Positions 22,541 through 36,572 are shown, counted from the stretch's first letter. The stretch is 64,000 nt of DNA from Punica granatum (GCF_007655135.1 NC_045128.1:24460811-24524810), one strand, 5' to 3'. Made by a program: numbers and translations. The notes: generated by a model from the sequence alone, not told the origin.

Positions 22541-25500
22541 TATACGAACCCGAATGTGGACTCTCGTCGGGGCCCGCATCGCGCACTTTTGGATCGCGCT
22601 GCTTGGGAGTGTCCACCGTCCGTGGGACACGTGATGGACACGCGTGAGAAGGAGTCACCACTTATCATTTTACGACTCGAAGGTCGAGGGCGGATAAGTT
22701 ACCCGAGTCTAGGGGTATGGAACACCTAGTTTTGCTAAGGCAATGGTCTATGTGGAACCAGAAAGTCCGTGTTCGGGGGTTCATGTTACGTGCGGACCTA
22801 TATCTCGCACGCCCTTTCAGTACTCTGATTTGCTAGGCTTGCATGTTTTATTATTTACCGCGTTGATTAAATTGCACTCGGCTCGCACGTTTTGACACCG
22901 GAAATTCGGTGGATTAAACGATGTCGGTTGTGAAGCTGAGAGAAAAGTAAATCTGCATATCGGGGAATTGGCTCACAATCTTACGTTACAGTTTATCAAA
23001 CTATGACGGTTGAATCCTTGCGTAAACTAGAACCGTGAGATCTTAGATTTACTTTCCTTTGGGCAAGCATGAAACCGATTCGAATGATTCGACTCTTGGA
23101 CCGTTTGCTTACCAACTGAGATTCTTACAAATTAAATGTACAATATAAAATCCTTACAATGCTCTCAAAATACAACAAATAGCAAATGGTCGAATCCCAG
23201 TCAGTTTGCTTTTGGTTATTATTCTGCTCAGACTCGCCGTGAATTCAGGGAAACATCGAAATACTGAAATTCAACATGCGCTCTCAGTGAATAAGGCGTT
23301 GCACCCAGTGATCGAGGGTTAGGGCGTTGAACCCTAAGTGCAATGCATCCTATGGGTTGGGCTTGACTCGCATGGACAAACAAGAGCATAAAAGTAACAA
23401 AACAGCATGTGGATTGCAGACAAGTTGTTTGTCGTTGCCAAGTTTACGTAAGTTAACAGATTATTAACCCATGGGTGTTTTTGCAAGCAAATGCCTATAC
23501 TAAACAAGCAAACGCGTGTAAAACCTTATGCATTCGGCTTTGCTTTGAAAGCTTGACATACATTGCGTCTGTAGTCAAGTCTTTCGTGTGTGTGGATTAC
23601 TTTTACAGTTGTTTTGTATTGTGTGACTGAATTACCACTAAATTAACCAAAACTCGTGTTTTGACTCTAGATTTGGAACTTAGAGTTCCCCTAACCATTG
23701 TCTAGCATTTGGTTAGGTTGAGTGAATGATTAACTAGGATTTTACATGTTTTGTGAGAGAGACAATCGTTCTAGTTACCCGAGTCTATGTTAAAATGACA
23801 GAAACTCATCAGTTCTATAAGAAAAGGCTATGCAGATGTACCTGCACCTAAACGGGTAGCCCATTCTTATCCCGTACCATAGTGTTTCTGTCATGCTAGC
23901 CCTAGGGGGTGTCGCTGAATTGTGAAAAGACGATTTTGCCCTTTATTTGAAATTGTTTTCAGAAAAGGGGAAATATCGCAGTGCGGGGCACCTCGGCCTA
24001 TAGCCGGTGTCGACCAATTCCCTGGATGGTCCTTGTGCAAGAACCCCAAAAAAGTCAAAGAACCGATCAATCTGCCCGGAAGTAATCTAGAAAGATCTTT
24101 TGTATCCTGACCTGAGTTACCTGAAATCAGGCAAAATCTCAAGTTGAGACACATAAGCCCTTTCCAGACGTCCATGAAAAGGGCACCAACGTCATTTGAC
24201 AACTCATCAACGCGAATTATCAGTTAATGGCCAATTCGTGCAAATTTTATCAATGTGAAGTGGGTTTTATCATGTGAGCGTCCCGATTAACCCGTTTGTG
24301 GATTTACAGCTCAAAATTAAATGTTGAATGCAATAAATTTGCGGGTCACAGACAGTCAGACAGATCATGAATTGATCCACTGAATGGAGTCTGAGTACCC
24401 GAAAAGCTCAATTTAATGAAAATAATTCATGACACGGCGACCAAGACCGGTTCAGAAAGGTCGAGGATAATTTGGTCAAAATGACAAAAATACCTTTAGA
24501 ATCTAAATGGGCCCGAAAGAGTCATCGATACATGAATTCATGCATTTTTCCTTTGAAAACGATGTTCTAAAGGAATTTTAATGTGGGATTTGCGATAATA
24601 TTGAAATTGCAATTTGCACAAAATCCGATAAATGAATTTCATCGAGGTAAAGAGACCGTTCTTGACCCGATTTCGACTATTTCTTGCATGCTCAAGCGTT
24701 AAACACGATAAGTGACATGATTTTTGCAAAGTCGGTATCGCCATAATATCGTGCATTTAAACATATAAACACGCACAAACATGTTATTTATGGAATCAAT
24801 AAAACGATACCGACTTTATGGATGTGGAAAAACATAAAACTCGGGAAATGACTTAAGTCGGGGCAAGGAGGCCGGTCATGGCCCGGAAAAATCAAGAAAA
24901 ACTGTCGGGTACTTTTCCAAAAGTTAAGCCGAGAGCTCCTTTGGTCATTCCGAGCCAAATCGGTGTCCTCGACTCCAATTTAAACCCGTTCCCGACATGA
25001 TTGACATGTTAAACGATTAAGACATGCATGACATAACGTAAAAAAAAAAAAGCTTAAAAATGTAAACTTGGCATGTAAACCGGTCTCGAACAGCCTTATA
25101 ACCCCACAAATGCAATGATAATGTAAAAGTCTTAACTTCTCTAAGTCAAGAATAGTTATACCTAACCTCGAGGGTCAAGGACAAGTCGGTAAAACGGCTG
25201 GAAAAGGCTTGCTGGAAAATCGGATCCTGGGTGGTACTGTTCACCCGAGAATGCACCCGATTTTGGCTAGCTTGCACCGGTGGTTCGAGATGGTTGCATG
25301 AGTTGGCCCGGCTTGGGACACCTCTCAAGGGGGTGCCGGAGGTGCCTATGGGTGGCTTGTGGCGTGCGGGAACCTGCGTTAACTTGAAAAGGCAAGAAAA
25401 CCCAATAAACTCAAAACTGTCTTTTTAGATCCGGTTTGGAAAAGCTTGAGTTTGAATGGGTTTTAATGGGTTGTTTGATGGATCCTTCATCCTGGAAGAC

Positions 25501-27657
25501 CCTTGGGAAGTGTATGAGAATATGAACGAGTTAAATTTCCAACGATGGTTCGGTTTAAGATTTGGCACAGCGCACAAGTCTGCTGCCACCCGGCATCCGA
25601 ATCTGGACAGATTCTGGACCGATACTGACCACACCTAATTCGGGCTGTTGGAGGCTTTAAACTTAAAATATAAGCTCGGAAATGGATAGAGGGGGTCAAA
25701 AACATGTGGGATATGAAGTTTGGTGAAATTTGGATTTATGCCGGGATGGATTCCGACTTAAGTCTTGAGAGTTTTGCTTGGTTTTTGGCTCGAGGATGCT
25801 AGCTGCGGTTTTTTTGAACTCCTTGAGAGGTTGAGAGCATTTGTTTGAGTTAGAAATGCTAGAGAGAGTGCTTGGAAGGTAAGTGATTAGCTTAATCACT
25901 TTAGAGCAATATATAGGCAAAGTTAATGAGCAATTAACCAAAAGCAAGTGCCCTTAACCCCTTGGATTAAGCTTGGGCGGTTTGATTAAGGAAATATCAA
26001 GCCTCATCTTCTTCCATTGCATTAATGAAGAAGAGATAGGAGCATTGATGAGCATTGATAAAGATGAAGTGTTGTCTTCAAATTGTAGGCTTGATATTTT
26101 CCAAAGAGGATGCAAGTTGCATGGAGAAGATGACAGGGAGATGAGGGTGAATGTGGACCATGCAATCTTGATGAAGAATAGCCAAGAAGCATTGATGAGC
26201 ATTGAAGAAAGCTTGAGTGTTGTGTTGGAAGACTTAGAGATATTTTCATGCAAGTGTGCAAGAGAAGCTTGGGGTGGACGGTTTGGCAAGGGAAGAGTTG
26301 CCCTTGGGCAATTCGTGGGTCCCATGGCCGAAGAGGAGAAACCGGGAAAAAGTTTGTGCCTCGATTGATTGCGTATTCGAAACTCATGGTTTGAATTGAA
26401 CGTCGAATTATCAATATACGCGAGAAAACAGATTTAATGAACCCAAGATTGGCACTTTTCGTGGAAAAATGCCAAAGGTCAGTATGAGGCTCGGAAGCCG
26501 GTTTTGCTCAATTTAAACACACAAAGCGAAGTTGTCCGCTTCTGACAGCATATCTTGTGTTTGCATCTCACGTTGGTCATTTTGACATAAATTGTCAAAT
26601 AATGTGGACAACTGACCCTTAAGCCGGTAATGCAAATGTGGAGCCGGAGATGTCCTAGGAGGCCGAAACTAGATTTCTCAAATTGCTTTCTGAGTTGCTT
26701 GGGCGATCCAGAGATTACTGTGATCTCTCTTTGTCGAGATTGGACCTCTAAGGACATGAAAAGCGCATTCGAGACCCTTAAAGTACTGCTCGGGAGGTCT
26801 AGATGAGTTGTGAAGTTCAGTCCGACGATTTCACATTGAGCCTTGGGGTGTGTAGCACTGTGTAGGGCAGGCATCCGACGTCAAGTTTCCATAAAAAGGA
26901 CCTCCGGATATGTATTTCCACTGAAAATGACCATTTCTGCTCCTCGGAGGTTACTCGGGAAACTGAGAAGGGTTCTGCTGTCTGTTTTGCCCAATTGTGG
27001 ATGTTCGCTAAAGTTTTCAGGGCAATGCAGTACGAACTTCGTTTGCCGTAATTTCGTCTGACCAGTCTCCGATTATGCATTTCCGAAGAGGGGTATACCC
27101 ATTTTATCACTCGAAAGTCATTCGAAGTGTCTGTGTGGCTTCCAAGAGACAATCTGAAACACTGCTCATGCTCTGTATGCTTGTTGGGCGTAGCCGTATC
27201 TAACATTTGGAATTGACTTTTCTCCGGGAAACCGGCATTTTTGGACTTCCACTAAAAAGTTATCTGTATACAAAAGGTTATTTTGTGTAGAGCAGATGAT
27301 TTGCAAAATACTTTTGAAGACACTTTTCATCTGTTTGGCACTAATGTGGATTTTTGAAGTTCATTATTGGCTATCTTCCGACGGTCGAGCGAACTATCGA
27401 AAAATATGATTGTTCATGTGGTAAGCTTAAAATGCTGGTTTTGGATATTGTTGAGCTCTTTAGTTGCTCTGTTGCCTTTCGGTGACCCCGGGGATCCTTC
27501 TGTCATATGGACATGTCATCTGCTTAATTTTGTTGACTCGAAGATGAATAGTGATTTCTTGCTCTGTCGAACCTTCTTCTGTATTCCGCTCGAGTCGTGG
27601 CCTGAATTGCTGCTAATACTGTTGTTTGGATTGATGAGCCAAAATGGGGTGCTGACA
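22541..27657 (-). repeat. 5' LTR of the Tat-like element
   Basis: 5117 bp. On the minus strand it starts TGTCAGCACCCCATTTTGG and ends CGGGTTCGTATA next to the PBS. Open frames inside it (for example near 26.0-26.4 kb) are not preserved in the other LTR. Confidence 0.85.
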
Positions 27658-28055
27658 CTCTCCACTAGAAACTTGTTAAGAGCTCGCATAGAGGTTGTTG
27701 GTATGATCCGTGTCGCGATCGGTGGCCGCAATAAATTGGACATGCCATTCCGAGAGTTGTACACAGATCTGTAAAGTTTCTTCTGCAGTTCATATTATCT
27801 CAAACAAACCCATGAAGTTTGATCCGATTCAAAACTTCGAATGACCTTAGCTTCGCAATGCGATATAGGTGTCGCGCATATAATATGTCGTTGGAAAGCT
27901 TGTCGAACGAGGAATCTAACCATGTCAAAATCACGCATCAAAAACGCATATTTCAAACCTAATTTTGCTTACTCATATTCGAATAAAAAAATAGCCAAAA
28001 TGAGGGTTTTTAATTGCACTTGTCAATCAACATAGCACGAAAGCATTCAACACGT

Positions 28056-28067
28056 GCTCTGATACCA
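28056..28067 (-). other. Primer-binding site of the old LTR element
   Basis: On the minus strand TGGTATCAGAGC, one base from the 5' LTR: the usual initiator-Met tRNA PBS of plant LTR elements. Confidence 0.85.
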
Positions 28068-28068
28068 A

Positions 28069-28753
28069 TGTTGTAAAATTAACTCATACCCGTATCCAAA
28101 TAACATAAAGGTTGGATCTTTATTCGAGTACTGAAAGTAAATTAGGATGCGAAATTAAATCACTAACCTCACGAGGTTAATGATCTCCAAGATGCCCATG
28201 TAAATGAATCACGTGCTATGGGCTCCGAACCTTGAGTCGTGAGCCAATCTCCTTGGATTAAGCCATCATCGAGCACTCCTTGATCGGCCACGATCACCTA
28301 CACGAAGGGAGAATCGTGAAAAAATCACGATTTCCCTCTTCGATGTTTAAGTCAATAATGGAAGAAATAGCATGATTCACAGAACAACATACATGAATTA
28401 CCGCAAATCAAATTACCCATTACCTATTAGACAAAAGAGAAGCAAATAGAAAATAACCCGGCAATAGACCTTTGCTACAAAATCGAGCAAAGACCGATAC
28501 AGCTCATGGCGCAGGAAGCTTATGTATCGTCACACTCTGTCAAGAGCTACTCACCGTCTCTCACAATCTTCTCCTTCTATATGTGGTATCCCTTCTATAT
28601 AAAGTTTTTACAGACCTAGTCAATAGGTCCCACAGAAGATCGATTTGAATGCCAGCTAAGATTTGGATAGATTTCAGATATTCATGTAAATATCAGAATT
28701 GGGTTGGGTCCTACATGGGCGAATCCTATTCGTGTAGGTCCGAATTTCTAACA
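28069..28753 (-). repeat. 5' LTR of the old LTR element
   Basis: 685 bp, TGTTG to TAACA on the plus strand. Partner of 11403-12084. Confidence 0.8.
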
Positions 28754-29868
28754 TACAAAGGGGGAAACGGCTACCCTGCAGCTATAAAAGGAAAGGTGAT
28801 GAACGGGAGGTGAAGTGATGATGATGATGGAGGTTGTGGTAGGAAGAAGAAAGAGAGGAAAGATCGAGAAAGAGAGATAGAGAGAGATAGGTTAGTCGAG
28901 AAGATGGCTGCTAGTGATTAGGGAAAATAGGAGAATGATGGTGATGGTGTTGATGGCTGGAGGTTGAAGTGGTGGTAGGGCAGAGGAGAATGAAGGGAAG
29001 GGAGAGTTGTGATGATGGTTAGGGGCGGGAAGGAGAAGGATGGAAGAAGATGATGGAGATGGTTGCCGACAAAGAAAGGTAACAGAGGAAGAAGGAACAG
29101 TGAATGGTGATGAGGTTGCTGATCTGTCTGTGTTGAGGGAACAGAGGAAAGGAGAATAAGCCTAAGAGAGATGCTACTGTTTGTGGGTGAGCTGATGGTT
29201 GTGACAATGGTGAGGAAGATGATCAGAAAAGAGGATGGCTGAGGTGATGGTAACGGTGATGGACAGGCTGTTGCAGAGGAGAAGGAAGGGATGGATATGG
29301 TATGAAGATGTTGGTGAGGATTAGAAAGGAAGGGTGATGAAAAGGAATGGTGTGAAGGACTGAACGAAGGAAAAAAGGTGGAGGTGATGGTGTGAACAAT
29401 GAAGAAAAGAGCTGGTCCTGGGTGGGTTGCTGCTGTCTTTGCCGAGAGATAGAGAGGGAGAGAATCTGCTGTCCCTATTTTTTGTGTGTTCAGCAGAGAG
29501 AGCGAGAAAGAGAGCAATATGATGGAACAGTGATGGTTAGAGTGATGGTTGCGTGAGGAAGATGGAGATTGAGAGCATGGTGATGGCGTGAAGGCAACGA
29601 TGGAGCTGAGGATAGAGATGGCAGGAAGAGATGATGATGGTGACGGAAGATTAGAGAAGAAAGGAAGGTTCCGTGTTTGTGTTGCTATTGTCTGGGCCGA
29701 AAAAAAGAAGGAGAGATCACGTGAGAGAGAGAAAGAGAGAAAACAAACGAGAGATAGAGAGGGAGCGGGTTGATGTCTTCTACTCTTCGTTCCAGCCTAA
29801 CCAGAAAAGAAAAAAGAAAAAAGAAAGAAAGAAGAAGAAGAAAGGATGGGAGAGAGATCTTCTGAATG
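28754..29868. other. Purine-rich GATGATGG / GAGAGA tract
   Basis: About 1.1 kb dominated by GATGATG, GGAAGA and GAGAGA motifs on the plus strand. The complementary reading frames are Ser/Pro/His-rich low-complexity strings and are not credible genes. Confidence 0.6.
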
Positions 29869-29990
29869 CATAAAATACACATTCTGAGAGTTTTATTTTT
29901 TAGTGGATTGACTCGACTCGATTGGATTAGTCGGGGTTCGATTGAATTTCTGAATACCAGAGTTCACACGAGAAAAATAAAATAAAATAA
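29869..29990 (+). mobile_element. SINE 3' fragment
   Basis: Shares GATTGGATTAGTCGGGGTTCG and AATACCAGAGTTCACAC with the SINE copies in the duplication units but lacks the A/B-box part. It ends in an AAAATAAAAT-type tail, as expected of a retroposed SINE. Confidence 0.55.
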
Positions 29991-32835
29991 AAATAAGGTG
30001 GGAGAGAGATCTGCATGGGGTGTCCGCCAAGGCCAACACCCCTAACACCCCTTTTCTTTTTTGTTTTCGATTTCTTCTTTTTTTTAAATGCATTTATCAT
30101 ATAGGCATTTTACGGGCGAAATTCAATTTCTCGGAGTTTGATCAAATATTTTCCAATGGAATTTTGAAATAGAAAAATCCAAAAAATAATCGGCTCTATG
30201 AAAAATCCAATTTGCATTATTGGAGACCGAATCTCGATATGAATAGATATTGGGCCCTTGAAATGCTTTTGATCAAAATTGCTCGATTTGTTTCGAATTT
30301 CTCGTCTTTTCAATCGAATATCCGAAAAATAATTTGAGACCACAGTAATGTTGAAAAAAATTTGATGATCGATATTATGCAAAAAATCTTTTTCAGACTC
30401 GAGTATCATCCCGAATTTTGATGATCGAGGGGATCTAGTTAAGTCCTCATTGATGGTCCTCGAGCGGCGGTGGACCAAAACATGGTTCTGACGGAGGCCG
30501 TGGTCACCAGTCGGCTTAGGCCACACTAGGATCCCACAAATCGGGGGTTCGGGTTAAGTCACTCCCTCATAAAAAGAATAAAAACAAATATATCGTTAGT
30601 TCTTGAGTTAATTTGTTCTAAATTATTTAATTAAATGATAACAAACATTATAATTAATAATATATTATGAAGAAAGTATGTAAGAAGAATTTCTATGACT
30701 TTTTGCCATTTATTGCTGGATCAATGTACGTATTAAAAAAAATTAAGTTATTTATAATTATGTAATATCCTAATTAAATTTATTACTTTAAATATAACGC
30801 TTACACTATTATTTTCAAAGCAAAATAAATACTTTAAATTAAATATTACTTGGATAATGGTCATTTTAAAAATAATTTTATATGTATGTATGTATGTATA
30901 TATTTGTTATATATTATAAAAAAAGAAAACAAAATGTATTCAAATCTAAATAAACTTAAACTTTATCAGAAAATCTTTTAAAATTATAGCTAACTTCAAT
31001 AAGGTTCAATTCAATAGATCTTGTATTAATTGATTTTTCCAAGAAGAAGTAATATATATAAAATAAAATAGACATGTATATATGTAAGGAGACGGACAAT
31101 AATTAATATTTTACTAATGCTTAGATTTTAAAATATAAAAATTCTATTGTAGGTATATTTTCATCCCATTTTGGCTGGGAGTAGAGTGTGAGAATGATTG
31201 GAGCAAAGGGAAATACATGGGCAAAATCGTCCACGGTCAACCCGAAAGTCAACCCGGAACAGCCAGAGAAAATTATCCACAGTTAATTGCAACAGGTCAC
31301 AGTAAGGTCTTTTGTTATGGGCTATGCGAGAAAATAACGAGAATTGAGTGATATCCGGTACGGTCAAAATTAGTCAAGATCAAGGTCAGCCAAAATTGAT
31401 CAAAATTCATCCGGACAAATCGAACCAATTGAGGTCAACCAAAGTCAAAATTGGCCAAACCTTAGTGATGGTTAAGACCAATTGCCACTATTTGGAACCC
31501 GGATCAACTTTGCAATTTTTCTGTGGATAGAGCTCACCAAGCAATTTGGGATTTCATTGTACATGTGACTCGTCTTGAAAGTCAGGATATGATTTTTCAA
31601 GGTTTCGGACAGGAGCAGATGAGAACAGAGGAGGTTGCGTTTTTGTGCTAGTTTCCCCGATGAAATTGATGACCTCGATGGGTTCAATTGGCACAAATCA
31701 TTTCTTTTCATCATAATATGACAAATCGGCGACCTTTTGGCCTGAGAATCAACTCAAAAGCTTACCCGTGCAAGGAGAAAGAATTTTTTGAAATCAAGAT
31801 ATAAGAAATGGGGCATATCACCCCTGTGGCTACAGCCAGTTCAGATTCAAAGTGGTAAATCTCAGTCAACAGGATTCAATTCGTGCAATTCTTTACTTCA
31901 TGACAAAGGAAAGTCATAGTCAATTTAGCGACTGGCCAACTCCGAGATTCAATCCGAGGATGGAAAACGAGAATTTTGAACGAATTATGCACAGAACTAT
32001 GAATAATAACCCAAGAGGACATGCTAGAGGAAACAATTCATGAAAAATTCTTTTGATCAAGTTTTCACACGACACTAGCGGCTACGGATTCCCGACTTGT
32101 CAAGGAACGAGGAAAGTAAAGAAAACTGGCAGTATTTGGACTGATTTTTCCAAATTCGATGAATACCACGGATCTGTCCTAAGACTGCACTGTCTTACAG
32201 GAAAATTCATTTGGCACACTTTCCAAGATCAAATTTGGTCAATATTTTACCCACATGTGCTCCCATGATCCTTGCTACAGAAAATATCTCAAGATCAGAA
32301 TGGCACTCTTGTAATTAGCCTAAATTTAGTCAAAAACGGAAGGTTCGAAGTTCCTTATCTCACCCACTTGATTTGCCACATCACTTTAGCTAAACACTAT
32401 TTATTTGCACTATATATTCATAAATTGTCTTGCCAATGAACGCTATCTACTTTTACATGCATATTGCCCAAGTTTTCAAGACAACTTAGGAGAAAATGCT
32501 TTCAAGATCCTCCCTTCTTCCTCCTCTTTAGGTGGTCGACCATCTTGGTTCTACCACCAGAACTGCCGCTTCTGGACGGGATCGACCTGGGCCAGACACC
32601 GATTCAGGACCTGACCACCGCAATTCTTCTCTTCTCCTCCTCCTCTTCCCATTTTCGGTTCCAAGCTGCTACACCTACACATTAGACCATCTCCATACAC
32701 CTTCCCAAGCCTAAACTCGATCTTAACCACCTATCCTACGCCCCTCTCATCTCGGTCTTCCATAGACTCGAGAGTTACACTTGCCCAACTAGACCTTTAG
32801 TCGGGTTTTTCCTTTTAGGATCTTGGACTAATTTG
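29991..32835. other. Non-coding, AT-rich in the middle, LTR-like at the right
   Basis: 30.55-31.15 kb is AT-rich with no structure I can name. 31.15-32.8 kb looks like decayed repeat, with a TATA-like CTATATATTCATAA near 32409. No coding sequence or RNA gene is supported. Confidence 0.4.
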
Positions 32836-32840
32836 AGGGA
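32836..32840. repeat. Target-site duplication AGGGA (left)
   Basis: Matches AGGGA at 45022-45026. Confidence 0.85.
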
Positions 32841-35800
32841 TGTGCGGACTTGAATTTCGTCTCGTTGGGGCTCGCATACGTGCGCGCCAATTGCACGGCT
32901 TGGTAGTGTCCACCTTACTAGGAGACGCGTGACGGACACGCATGAGAAGGAGTCACCAGTACCCGATTACGAGCTGGAGGTCAAGGGCCATTGGGTTGCC
33001 CAAGTCTAGGGACATGGATACATCCAGTTTGCTAAGGCATATGGTCTTGCGAAACTAAAGATTCCGAGTTCGAAGGTTTTGTTATGTGCGGGCCTATATC
33101 TCGCATGCTCTGTCAGTACTCTAGTCTGTTTAAGGTTTGTCATTTTTAATTTATTTACCACGTGAATCTTGTTACACTGGTTTTACTCGATTTTACACCA
33201 TAAATTCAAAGAAACAATCAATTCGGGCTAGAAGCCCGAGAGAGGTGCGAATCCTCGTGTCAGGAGACCAATCCACCATCCTCGCGTCTCCGTTAACCAG
33301 ACCATGATGGCTGGTTCACTGCATGGACCGGGCCTATGACTTGTGTGGTCCCGCTCGTCTCAAGGACTTATGAACCGATTCGATTGATTCCGACTCTCGA
33401 ACATCACGTTTGCCGACCGAAATCATTACACCAATGAATATACAAATAAACATCTCACAATGTACTCTCGAATAAATACAAATTACATCAACAAGATACT
33501 AGTCGGTTTGCATTTGGCCAATATTCCTCTCCTGCTCACAAGAGGTTTGAAAGACCGAAATCGAAATTAATGCGATGCGGGCTCATGAGAGTTGGACGTC
33601 GAGTTTGACCGAACCGACGAATCCCAAGAGGGTTTAGTAGTCCTCGAGATGGATGTGGGACCGGTCAAGCTCCTGGGTGATTGTCTGACCTCGTTTCACA
33701 CATCCCAATCCAAGTCATCCTCTACTTGGATACTACTCGGGTTGGAACGGTGACTCGGGGCAAGACCCCAAACTGCACTCGGGTCGCATGCACTAGCTGT
33801 GTGTGGGGCATTGGACCCATGAATTTAGGGGTGTTGGACCTCGTGTTGTTCATGTCCTATGGGTTCGAGCTTGAACTGTCATAACCCAGACAAGACAGAT
33901 TGGAAACGGATAAAAACAAAGAAAACAGATAAAGTGTGAATTAATCGTCGTATTTTCGTGATTATCATATTATAACTCGACGTTGTTTGGCAGAAATGTC
34001 TTTATCCTAAACAAATAAAAATAGAGCAATGTATGATGAGAATCAGCCATAGGCCGCTCTGGAAGGGTATGTAGCATTTGGCTTTGCTTAAGGGCATGAC
34101 GGACATTATGTCTATTGTCAAGTCCCAAGTGTGTGGGTTTGTTTTAAGTTCTTTTGTTTTGCGACATTAAGGGATTAACAGATTATAACATAAGTATGAT
34201 TTTGTCTAAAACCTGAAACCTGAGGTTTTAGCCAACTGTTTTCGCGTGTTTGATTATATCATGTGCGTGATTAGTTCAGTTTCGTGTTTTATGATAGATA
34301 AACCCGATATAAGTACCCGAATCTATGCTAGAATGACAGAAGCACTTCGATCGGATAAACAGAACTATGCAGATAAGACCTGCGCTCGCACGGGTTACCC
34401 ATCCTTATCCGTGGCTCGAATTGTTACGATCACCTTAACCTTAAGGTTGTCGAAAAATCATGAATAGATAGTCGTGCCCTTGAATCGGAAAAATGTGTTT
34501 GCGTAGAGAGAAAGCCGAGGCTAGGTGATACGGACTGTCGAGGTCAGTAGCCGGTGTCGACCAACCCCTAAGACCCATCGGGGTCACGTGGACCCTGAAC
34601 GAGTCGAGAGACCGGTTGCTTTGCCCGAAAGTGGTCTAAGAAGAACTCAGGCGCGTCGACTCGAGCTGCCTCAAATCGGTCCCAGACTTGAGTCAAGACA
34701 TGCGAGTCCTCCCTAGATGTCCATGCTATGCGTACCGCATATCTCTGTATTTTTATTAAAATGTGAGTTTTGAAAAGGGCATGGACACCAGTTCGTGATC
34801 TGTCAACGCGATTACAGATTACTAGCAAGTTCGTGTGATTTTATTAAGGAGTCGAGTGAATCATCCCAAATACTACACGCATGTGGTTGATTAAATTGAA
34901 TGAATTCGTCGAATGCTTTGGATTTGTGGGTTTCGAATCATCGGATCAATCATGGATGGACCGCTCGAATGGAATCGTAATCCCCGATCGTTTTAATTAT
35001 TGAAAATGATTCATGTATAAATATCTCCATCAAAGCAAATTTGGGTGCTTTGGACTTTTTCTTTTAAAAGAGAATTGATTTTAAACCCTAGGACTGATCT
35101 GTTAAATAGATGGAAAGTTTGGTAAACATTTTTATCCAAAGTTGCAGGGCCCAGAAAAAGCTGAAAGTTTGTGTATGGTCTCAAAATAACATGTGGTAAA
35201 AATTTCAACTCTTTTTGAAATCGGATGGTTCGAGAGAACTATCAAATTAGTCCAAAAACACCGAAAAGAATGACAAATAGTTTTTTATCGGAAGCTCCAG
35301 GGCCTAAAAATATCTGAAATTTTGTATAGGTCTCAAAATAATATCAAGAACATGTAATAAAAAAATTTAGCTCGTTTTGAGATTGGATGATTCACGAAAA
35401 CTAATAAAATCAGTCCGAAAACATCGAAAAGAATGGTAAATATATTTTTTTATCTGAAACTCCAGTGCCCAGAAAAATATGAAATTTTGTGTAAAGTCTT
35501 AGAATAAAGTCAAGAACGTGTGGTAAATTTCAGCTTGTTTTGAAGTCGAATGATTTTCGAAATTTATTAAGGCCAAACCCGGGATCTAAGGAAAAACGTA
35601 TGAAGTGAGTCCAAAACACCCATTCAGCACTCCAACCGTAAACACACACACAATAAGTCAATATTTACGTGCAAAACAGAAAAAATTATAACATAAAAGT
35701 TAAGTCGGATCGGGTCTGTCTTATTACCCCACAAGTACTTGTAACTAAAAAAGACCTAACTTCTCTATGTGAAGGGGTGTTATACCTTCTTCGGGTGAGG

Positions 35801-36564
35801 TGGTTGAGTGCTCGAAGCAGGTAGGAGCTACGAGAATGGCTCGGCCCAGAGCTAAACAGAACAATGGAGCGAGGAGGGCTTTGGGGTGTTCATCGAGTTG
35901 TCGAAGGAGGTGCGGCTACACAGGCTGCTCCGAGGGGTTCCCGGCCTACAAAACAAGGTAAAAGAGAGAAGGAAAGAGAGGGAGGAAGGGCGCTGAAGGC
36001 TGCACAGTGTTGGTTCTCTGTGAGGAAGAAATAGCCGAGAGGTTTCTCAAGTATGAGGCGCTAGGAAGGTGAGGGCTTAGGCCTTTGGTCCATGACTCTC
36101 CTAGTTACGAGAAAGGTGTAAATAGTGGATGGTTCCCACAAATGTTGGCACAACTCACCAAGGTCGCGAATGAGGGAAACTCGCCGAAAAACATAGAACA
36201 CTAGAGGTAGGCTCTACTGAACAGTGTTGGCTTGGTATGTTGTGGGCTTCAAATGGAGAAATGGACATCACGGTTCGACTCATGAGGTCAAGAACTGAGA
36301 GGGGGGGTTATGTAGTTTGTTTGAAGTTCAGGTCAGGTCGGGGGGCGATCGCAGGAAAATCGGGTGATTTTGGCCCGTTTTGGCCTTAGAATTGGGTTGC
36401 TGGTGGCTTGGTCGAATTCTTCAAGTTTTGAGGAGTTTGAGAGAGTTTAGAAAGTTGAGAGAGAGTGAGAGAACTTGATAGTTGAAGAGTAGTGGAAGAA
36501 TGGTAGTTGAAATGGCTAAATTGAGGAAGATGATAAATAGGAAATGGTGAGGTGTTGGATGGTG

Positions 36565-36572
36565 ATTGGAAG
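36565..36572. repeat. Target-site duplication ATTGGAAG (left, hAT-like)
   Basis: Identical to 43347-43354. An 8-bp duplication is typical of the hAT superfamily. Confidence 0.85.

Larger units (their letters stand above)
12210..27657 (-). mobile_element. Non-autonomous Tat/Ogre-like LTR retrotransposon
   Basis: Element of about 15.4 kb in minus orientation: 5' LTR on the right, PBS at 22521-22537, about 5.2 kb of internal sequence, a PPT-like tract, and the 3' LTR on the left. Flanks CTCTT (12205-12209) and CTCTC (27658-27662) are a target duplication with one mismatch. Very long LTRs, a PBS of TGGCGACTTCGCTGGGG type and tandem repeats in the internal region match what is known of the Tat/Ogre lineage. 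No gag, protease, RT, RNase H or integrase reading frame is present, so it must have moved using proteins of another element. LTRs differ by about 2-9% in the stretches I compared. Confidence 0.85.
11403..28753 (-). mobile_element. Old LTR retrotransposon split by a Tat-like element
   Basis: Two related LTRs (11403-12084 and 28069-28753) in minus orientation, each with TGTTG...CAACA or TAACA ends. The primer-binding site lies beside the right LTR and a GGGAGA purine tract beside the left LTR. Only about 0.5 kb of its own internal sequence remains (12085-12209 and 27658-28068); everything between is the younger nested element. It has no gag-pol. LTR identity is about 89% over a 140-bp stretch compared by eye, so it is old. 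I find no matching target duplication (CGGAC versus TACAA). Confidence 0.75.

Noticed and set aside
25973..26368. 131-codon frame inside the right Tat-like LTR
   Set aside because: The left LTR has a 10-bp length difference and other changes in the matching stretch, so the frame is not conserved. It lies inside an LTR.
28918..29517. 199-codon open frame on the minus strand
   Set aside because: Complement of a GATGATGG/GAGAGA purine tract. The product is a Ser/Pro/His/Leu low-complexity string with no domain.
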